Origin: a bacterium
GTDB taxonomy: Bacteria > Armatimonadota > Abditibacteriia > Abditibacteriales > Abditibacteriaceae
Reading direction: 5' to 3'
Length of the DNA: 64,000 nt
NCBI GenBank assembly: GCA_004172935.1
Contig: SDZD01000012.1
Span: 62,001 to 126,000 of the forward strand
The notes below the pieces were generated by a model. It ran no database searches. It saw only the letters and a program-made list of their open reading frames with translations, and had not been told where the DNA came from. Made by a program: the position numbers and the translations under genes. Shown here piece after piece: positions 59,453-64,000 of the stretch. Numbering within the stretch: the stretch's first letter is position 1; every line of letters begins with the position of its first letter.

Positions 59453-61057
59453 ATGCCCGCTACTCGTCATCCACTCCACCTCGCCACCTTTCGCAATTCC
59501 TTCGTTGAAGAACTACCGGGGGAAATCGCGCCTCATAATCGCCCACGTCAAGTGCCGGGTTGTTGCTATTCCCGAATCGAACCCACTCCCGTATCTTCTT
59601 CTCAGTTACTCGCATGGTCGGATGATCTGGCCGACTTTTTAGCGTTGGAGCAACCGCAAGAGCGAGACGAAACCGTGGACGCACTGGGCGGCAACCTCAT
59701 TACATCCACCATGAAGCCGTTTGCTGCCCGCTACGGGGGGCACCAGTTTGGAAGTTGGGCCGGGCAACTGGGCGATGGCCGCGCCATCACTCTGGGCGAA
59801 CTGGAAGCCAGCGATGGATCGTGGTGGGAGCTTCAGTTGAAGGGAGCCGGACCCACTCCCTATTCGCGCCGCGCCGATGGGCGAGCTGTACTGCGCTCAT
59901 CGCTTCGCGAGTTCCTGTGCAGCGAAGCCATGCACGCTCTGGGCGTGCCAACTACGCGGGCGCTCAGTCTCGTGGGAACAGCTGATATGGTTGTGCGCGA
60001 CATGTTCTACGACGGCAATGCACGTCCCGAAAAAGGCGCTATAGTCGCTCGTGTCGCCCCTTCTTTTATCCGCTTCGGCAATTTCGAGATGATGGCAGCA
60101 GCCGGAGAAGATCGCAATCTGCGCGCTCTGGCCGATTACACCATCCGCCACCTCTACCCGGAACTGGGCGAGCCTTCCAACGCGGTCTATGTGCAATGGT
60201 TCGAAGAGGTTTGTCGGCGCACTGCGGTTATGATCGCGCACTGGATGACGGTGGGCTTCGTTCATGGCGTGATGAACACCGATAACATGTCTATTTTGGG
60301 ACTGACCATCGACTACGGCCCCTACGGGTGGCTCGAACCCTACGAACCGCAGTGGACGCCCAACACCACCGACTTTGGTCAGAGACGCTATGCCTTCGGG
60401 CAGCAACCGCGCGTGGCGCTATGGAATCTGGCGATGTTGGGAAGCGCGCTTATCCCCCTCGTCTCGAAGAAGGAGGAGTTGGAAGGCGCCCTCGAACTTT
60501 ACCGGAGTACCTATTTTGAGGCTTACCACGCGATGATGCTGCAAAAGTTGGGATTAACTCCTCTTCACCAAGAGGGCGATGCAAGTCTCATCGAAGACCT
60601 TACCCAAAGCCTCGTCGAGTCGGAGATGGACATGACGCGCTTCTTTCGGAAGTTGAGTTCCCTAACGCCTGAGTTGGCCGAGGGCCAAGGCGGCGAGAAT
60701 TTGCTGCTGCAACAATTGATCGAGGACGCCTCTTACGCAGAGTTATCAGCGGAAGCCCACCCCCATCTACAACAGTGGTTTGGCAACTATGCCCTCAGGC
60801 TGCGAAAGGAAGCAGCCAATCCCGAACTGATTCAACAGGGGATGTTTGGTGTGAATCCCAAATATGTGCTGCGCAATTATCTGGCACAGCAAGCCATTGA
60901 CGGGGTGGAAACGGGTGATCTATCGCTCTTGGAAACTCTGATGCGGGTACTCCGAACGCCCTTCACCGAACATCCAGAGCAGGAGTCGCTGGCCGCCAAA
61001 AGACCAGAGTGGGCACGCAACAAGCCGGGATGTGCCACGCTTTCATGCAGTTCCTGA
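59453..61057 (+). CDS. selO: Protein adenylyltransferase SelO (YdiU/UPF0061)
   Basis: The ATG at 59453 (MPATRHPLHLATFRNSF) gives 534 residues. FAARYGGHQFGSWAGQLGDG and LQLKGAGPTPYSRRADGRAV are the pseudokinase nucleotide-binding blocks, and GVMNTDNMSILGLTIDYGPY is the catalytic Asn/Asp region. It ends in SCSS with a conserved Cys, the position of selenocysteine in eukaryotic homologues. SelO transfers AMP to protein Ser/Thr/Tyr in oxidative stress. Stand-alone gene. Confidence 0.95.
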   Translation: MPATRHPLHLATFRNSFVEELPGEIAPHNRPRQVPGCCYSRIEPTPVSSSQLLAWSDDLADFLALEQPQERDETVDALGGNLITSTMKPFAARYGGHQFGSWAGQLGDGRAITLGELEASDGSWWELQLKGAGPTPYSRRADGRAVLRSSLREFLCSEAMHALGVPTTRALSLVGTADMVVRDMFYDGNARPEKGAIVARVAPSFIRFGNFEMMAAAGEDRNLRALADYTIRHLYPELGEPSNAVYVQWFEEVCRRTAVMIAHWMTVGFVHGVMNTDNMSILGLTIDYGPYGWLEPYEPQWTPNTTDFGQRRYAFGQQPRVALWNLAMLGSALIPLVSKKEELEGALELYRSTYFEAYHAMMLQKLGLTPLHQEGDASLIEDLTQSLVESEMDMTRFFRKLSSLTPELAEGQGGENLLLQQLIEDASYAELSAEAHPHLQQWFGNYALRLRKEAANPELIQQGMFGVNPKYVLRNYLAQQAIDGVETGDLSLLETLMRVLRTPFTEHPEQESLAAKRPEWARNKPGCATLSCSS

Positions 61058-61251
61058 AACCAGCATAGTATCAATGTGTGAGCATGTGTCTACTCGGCCC
61101 GGCAGCAAACCCATAAACAAGACTGTGCCAGCGCTCCACTCCCATTGAGTACAAACTTACTTTCTGACGAACATTTGGGGCGCTACCTCAACCTAGGTTT
61201 GAAAAATGTTGAGCTGTTGCTCTTTTACGTGTTCAACACATCTACGAAAGT

Positions 61252-62388
61252 ATGGACAAAAAAATCAATTATATTGCTCCCAAAAACCATTACGAGATTT
61301 TGGATGGTCTACGCGGTGTTGCCGCCATTATGGTAGTAGCCTTTCATGTTTTTGAGAGTCTTAATGGTGGCGACCGTTTCAAACAGATCATCAATCATGG
61401 CTATCTAGCAGTTGATTTTTTCTTTCTTCTGTCGGGCTTTGTGGTTGCTTATGCCTATGATGACCGTTGGCAGAAGATGACTGTTTCCCAATTCTTCAAG
61501 CGCCGTTTGATCCGTCTACAACCTATGGTTGTGATGGGTTCGATTATTGGCGCCATCTTTTTCTACTTTCAGACATGCAGCGTTTTTCCACTCATCAATC
61601 AAACACCAGTTTGGAAAATGCTGATGATGATGGTGATTGGTTTCACTTTAATCCCCGTCCCAATTTCGATGGACATTCGCGGCTGGCAGGAAATGCATCC
61701 GCTGAATGGGCCGGCATGGTCGCTCCTTTTCGAGTATCTAGCCAATATTCTCTATGCCCTTTTTGTGCGCAAGTTTTCTAAACCCGTTTTAGCGGCTTTA
61801 GTTTTTTTGTTTGCCTGCCTACTCACTCAGTATCTGGTTATGGGGCCACAGGGTGATATGATCGGCGGCTGGAGCATCGACCCCGTTCAATTGCGAATCG
61901 GTTTTACGCGGATGCTGTTTCCGTTTTTTGCCGGCGTGTTGCTTTCGCGCTATGGCAAATTAATCAAGGTACAGGGAGCCTTCTGGATTTGTAGTTTGCT
62001 CCTGATCGCCAGCTTTTCTGCTCCGAGGTTTGGCGGTCACGAACATCTCTGGATCAATGGTTTGTATGAGGCATTTTGCATCGTTATTCTCTTTCCCATC
62101 ATCGTTTCAATCGGCGCTGGCAATGATTTGAATGGAAAATACTCGGCAAAGACAAATAAGTTTCTAGGGGAACTTTCCTACCCTCTCTACATCACACACT
62201 ATCCACTTATTTATATGTATTTTGCCTGGGTAACCAACAACAAAATCACTCTTTCGAATGGCCTGGGGGTTGGGCTTATGCTGTTAGTTGTTGCCATTAT
62301 CATCGCCTACATCTGCCTTGAATTCTATGATAAGCCTGTGCGTAATTGGCTGACAAAAAGGTATTTGATGAGATACAGTAAAGGCTGA
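61252..62388 (+). CDS. Acyltransferase 3 (OafA-like) membrane protein
   Basis: 378 residues with about ten membrane segments. YEILDGLRGVAAIMVVAFHV is the N-terminal hallmark with the catalytic His, and YLAVDFFFLLSGFVVAYAYD the second. It ends LEFYDKPVRNWLTK. Such enzymes O-acylate surface polysaccharides or other exported glycans. The flanking gaps (61058-61251, 62389-62553) contain nothing clear. Confidence 0.92.
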   Translation: MDKKINYIAPKNHYEILDGLRGVAAIMVVAFHVFESLNGGDRFKQIINHGYLAVDFFFLLSGFVVAYAYDDRWQKMTVSQFFKRRLIRLQPMVVMGSIIGAIFFYFQTCSVFPLINQTPVWKMLMMMVIGFTLIPVPISMDIRGWQEMHPLNGPAWSLLFEYLANILYALFVRKFSKPVLAALVFLFACLLTQYLVMGPQGDMIGGWSIDPVQLRIGFTRMLFPFFAGVLLSRYGKLIKVQGAFWICSLLLIASFSAPRFGGHEHLWINGLYEAFCIVILFPIIVSIGAGNDLNGKYSAKTNKFLGELSYPLYITHYPLIYMYFAWVTNNKITLSNGLGVGLMLLVVAIIIAYICLEFYDKPVRNWLTKRYLMRYSKG

Positions 62389-62553
62389 TTGATTTTGCAA
62401 CCAATATTAGCCTTATTCACCTGAGTCCGTTTGAAAAGTGGTTAGGATTAACATGGCTCCAGTCGATTGAGCATCAGGGGCGCTGTGCGCGCTGGATGAC
62501 GAGTTTTTTACTTCTGGGATCTTTTATATACCGACTCCAAGGAAAATAGGTGG

Positions 62554-63879
62554 GTGGAAATTCAACTAACCCGCGAGGCTCGCGGGCATATTCTCACTAA
62601 TGCGAACGTGTGGTCGCCCGATAGTCAGTGGATTGTTTATGATGTGCGCTCGGATACGGAAGGCGTTAATTTCGATAGCGACAGCATCGAGATGGTGAAT
62701 GTTAGTAGTGGCGAAGTGCGGCGGTTGTACACAGCGCGCAATGGGGCGAAATGCGGGGTGGTGACTTTTAATCCTCGCCGATTCCGGGTGGCTTTTATTC
62801 TGGGGCCGGAGAATCCGACGAAAGATTGGTCGTATGGGCCATCGCATCGGCAGGGGGTAATGGTGGATGTAGCGCGACCTGAATTAGCGGTCAATTTGGA
62901 TGCTCGTGATTTGACGCCTCCACTAACTGCGGGGGCATTGCGTGGCGGGTCGCATGTGCATGTTTGGAGTCCCGATGGGCGTTGGTTGAGTTTCACCTAC
63001 AACGATGCCCTACTCGACCAATTCGTGGAAGAAACGGAGGGGCATGATTGCGATTTGCGCAATGTCGGGGTGAGCGCGGCTCAGAAGAAAGTTCGGGTTT
63101 CGGAGGAACATGGGCGCAACCATGATGGGGCACTATTTTCGGTGTTGGCAACGCGCACGACTGCGCGGCCCAAACCGGGTTCGGACGAGATAAAGCGGGC
63201 TTTTGAGGAGAGTTGGGTTGGAAATGAGGGGTATGTGAAGCGCGATGGCACACGGCAAAAACGGGCATTGGCTTTTCAGGGGGAAGTGGTCACCAGCGCA
63301 GGTAAAACCATTTCGGAAGTGTTCATCGTTGATTTGCCGGATGATTTAACTCGCGCCTCGGCAGATGGGCCATTACAGGGCACACCAACTAAACGGCCAC
63401 TTCCGCCGTTGGGGACGCAGCAACGCCGCCTGACTTATAGCGAGAATCGGGTGTTTCCCGGCATTCAGGGCGCGCGTCACTGGTTGCGGTCTTCGCCTGA
63501 TGGCGAACAGATCGGCTTTTTGATGCGTGATGATACGGGAACTGTGCAGTTGTGGACGGTTTCGCCCAATGGGGGAATGCCACGGCAAATCACGCGCGAT
63601 GTATGGGATGTGGCGTCGGCATTTAGCTGGGATTACAGTGGTCACGTTGTGAGTTATGTCGCCGACAATAGTGTGTTCATGGTTGAAGTTGCAACAGGGG
63701 AAAGCACTCGCCTGACGGAGCGCTCGTCGGATAGTGAGGCGCCGTTGGCATTGGCTTGCGTGTTCTCACCGGATGGAAAACGCATCGCGTTCTTGCGACG
63801 TGTGGCACATTCAACTGAAGAGGGGGCAGCGTACTTCAATCAGATTTTCGTGGTCGATTTGCCAGAGTCGTTGTTTTAG
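62554..63879 (+). CDS. yidR: YidR/DUF3748 beta-propeller protein
   Basis: 441 residues from a GTG preceded by AAGGA. ILTNANVWSPDSQWIVYDVR, LRGGSHVHVWSPDGRWLSFT and SDEIKRAFEESWVGNEGYVK closely follow E. coli YidR, a TolB-like propeller of unknown role. HWLRSSPDGEQIGFLMRDDT shows repeated PD40-type blades. No signal peptide. It converges with a sulfatase gene and their stop codons overlap by three or four bases; in E. coli yidR also lies near sulfatase-like and sugar genes, which hints at a link to sulfated sugars (inference). Confidence 0.88.
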   Translation: MEIQLTREARGHILTNANVWSPDSQWIVYDVRSDTEGVNFDSDSIEMVNVSSGEVRRLYTARNGAKCGVVTFNPRRFRVAFILGPENPTKDWSYGPSHRQGVMVDVARPELAVNLDARDLTPPLTAGALRGGSHVHVWSPDGRWLSFTYNDALLDQFVEETEGHDCDLRNVGVSAAQKKVRVSEEHGRNHDGALFSVLATRTTARPKPGSDEIKRAFEESWVGNEGYVKRDGTRQKRALAFQGEVVTSAGKTISEVFIVDLPDDLTRASADGPLQGTPTKRPLPPLGTQQRRLTYSENRVFPGIQGARHWLRSSPDGEQIGFLMRDDTGTVQLWTVSPNGGMPRQITRDVWDVASAFSWDYSGHVVSYVADNSVFMVEVATGESTRLTERSSDSEAPLALACVFSPDGKRIAFLRRVAHSTEEGAAYFNQIFVVDLPESLF

Positions 63880-64000
63880 CCGCGAATTTGTTGGAGGCGG
63901 GCGTTTAGTTGCGCGACTTTTTCGGGATTGGCTTCGGCGACATCATTTTTTTCGGCGGGGTCAGCAGTAAGGTCATACAGTTGGGGCTTAGCGTTATTGG
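63876..64000 (-). CDS. Sulfatase, C-terminal fragment (continues off window)
   Basis: Read by hand on the minus strand from the right edge: PQLYDLTADPAEKNDVAEAN then PEKVAQLNARLQQIRG and a TAA at 63876-63878. LYDLTxDPxExxDVA is the common end of formylglycine-dependent arylsulfatases. Only 41 codons are visible, so substrate class and signal cannot be seen. It overlaps the yidR stop. Not in the ORF track because its start lies outside. Confidence 0.85.
   Translation of the reverse strand, partial: NNAKPQLYDLTADPAEKNDVAEANPEKVAQLNARLQQIRG

Noticed and set aside
1-64000. CRISPR arrays, tRNA genes, rRNA genes, prophage or diversity-generating retroelement
   Set aside because: No regularly spaced repeats, no T-loop-like sequence with cloverleaf, no phage structural or reverse transcriptase genes seen.

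Overview
The window looks like chromosomal DNA of a free-living, glycan-degrading, diderm bacterium, most probably from the Armatimonadota/Abditibacteriota lineage or a close relative. The reasons are four prepilin-like proteins with the near-invariant [16 protein letters not shown] start and a C-terminal H-X9-DG motif, many secreted glycoside hydrolases, GntR/LacI hybrid regulators, and a beta-barrel porin. The lineage is inferred from protein style only; there is no rRNA gene to confirm it, and I found no tRNA gene or CRISPR array.

Layout. (1) 1-4960, minus strand: regulator, H-X9-DG prepilin, GH29 fucosidase and a right-handed beta-helix protein that runs off the left edge and is absent from the ORF track. 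(2) 5.0-5.6 kb: a hairpin-rich stretch without a convincing gene. (3) 5.6-19.9 kb, minus strand: a complete nitrate assimilation cluster, in transcription order sigma-like regulator, NirA nitrite reductase, CysJ-like flavoprotein, NrtA, NrtB, NrtC, a porin, catalytic nitrate reductase and its FAD/[2Fe-2S] electron-transfer subunit. A GAAAC-N6-TTAA element lies upstream of the sigma-like gene, nirA and nrtA. (4) 20-24.4 kb: second prepilin, glycoside hydrolase and LacI cassette with palindromic operators. (5) 24.4-28 kb: gene remnants, two SPFH proteins and two related 145-residue unknown proteins. (6) 28-31.5 kb: third cassette (regulator, prepilin, beta-helix lipoprotein). (7) 31.6-38.5 kb: DinB-like protein, AraC regulator, FAD monooxygenase, DUF1573-like protein and a glutaminase-family protein. 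(8) 38.8-42.2 kb: two adjacent modules, each a TetR gene divergent from an NAD(P)H oxidoreductase gene with doubled palindromic operators. (9) 42.2-44.8 kb: a decay zone with two truncated genes fused back to back, an insertion sequence that splits an ORF, and another fragment. (10) 44.9-56.2 kb: AraC regulator with GH78 and GH92 genes, convergent with GH106 and WbsX/GH99-like genes. (11) 56.6-59.2 kb: a LacI regulator fused to the N-terminal domain of an IS5-type transposase, followed by the fourth prepilin. (12) 59.4-64 kb: SelO, an acyltransferase, a YidR/DUF3748 protein and the end of a sulfatase at the right edge.

How the parts work together. The fucosidase, rhamnosidases (GH78, GH106), mannosidase (GH92), beta-helix proteins and sulfatase point to breakdown of complex plant or algal heteropolysaccharides. 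These enzymes are organised in separately regulated loci, and in all four cases where an H-X9-DG prepilin occurs it sits beside a LacI-type or GntR/LacI regulator. The nitrate cluster covers uptake across both membranes, NrtABC import, nitrate to nitrite reduction, and nitrite to ammonium reduction with its own flavoprotein. The most notable points are the recurring regulator-prepilin-CAZyme cassette, the shared element of the nitrate cluster, the common N-terminal motif of NirA and its neighbouring flavoprotein, and the LacI-transposase fusion.
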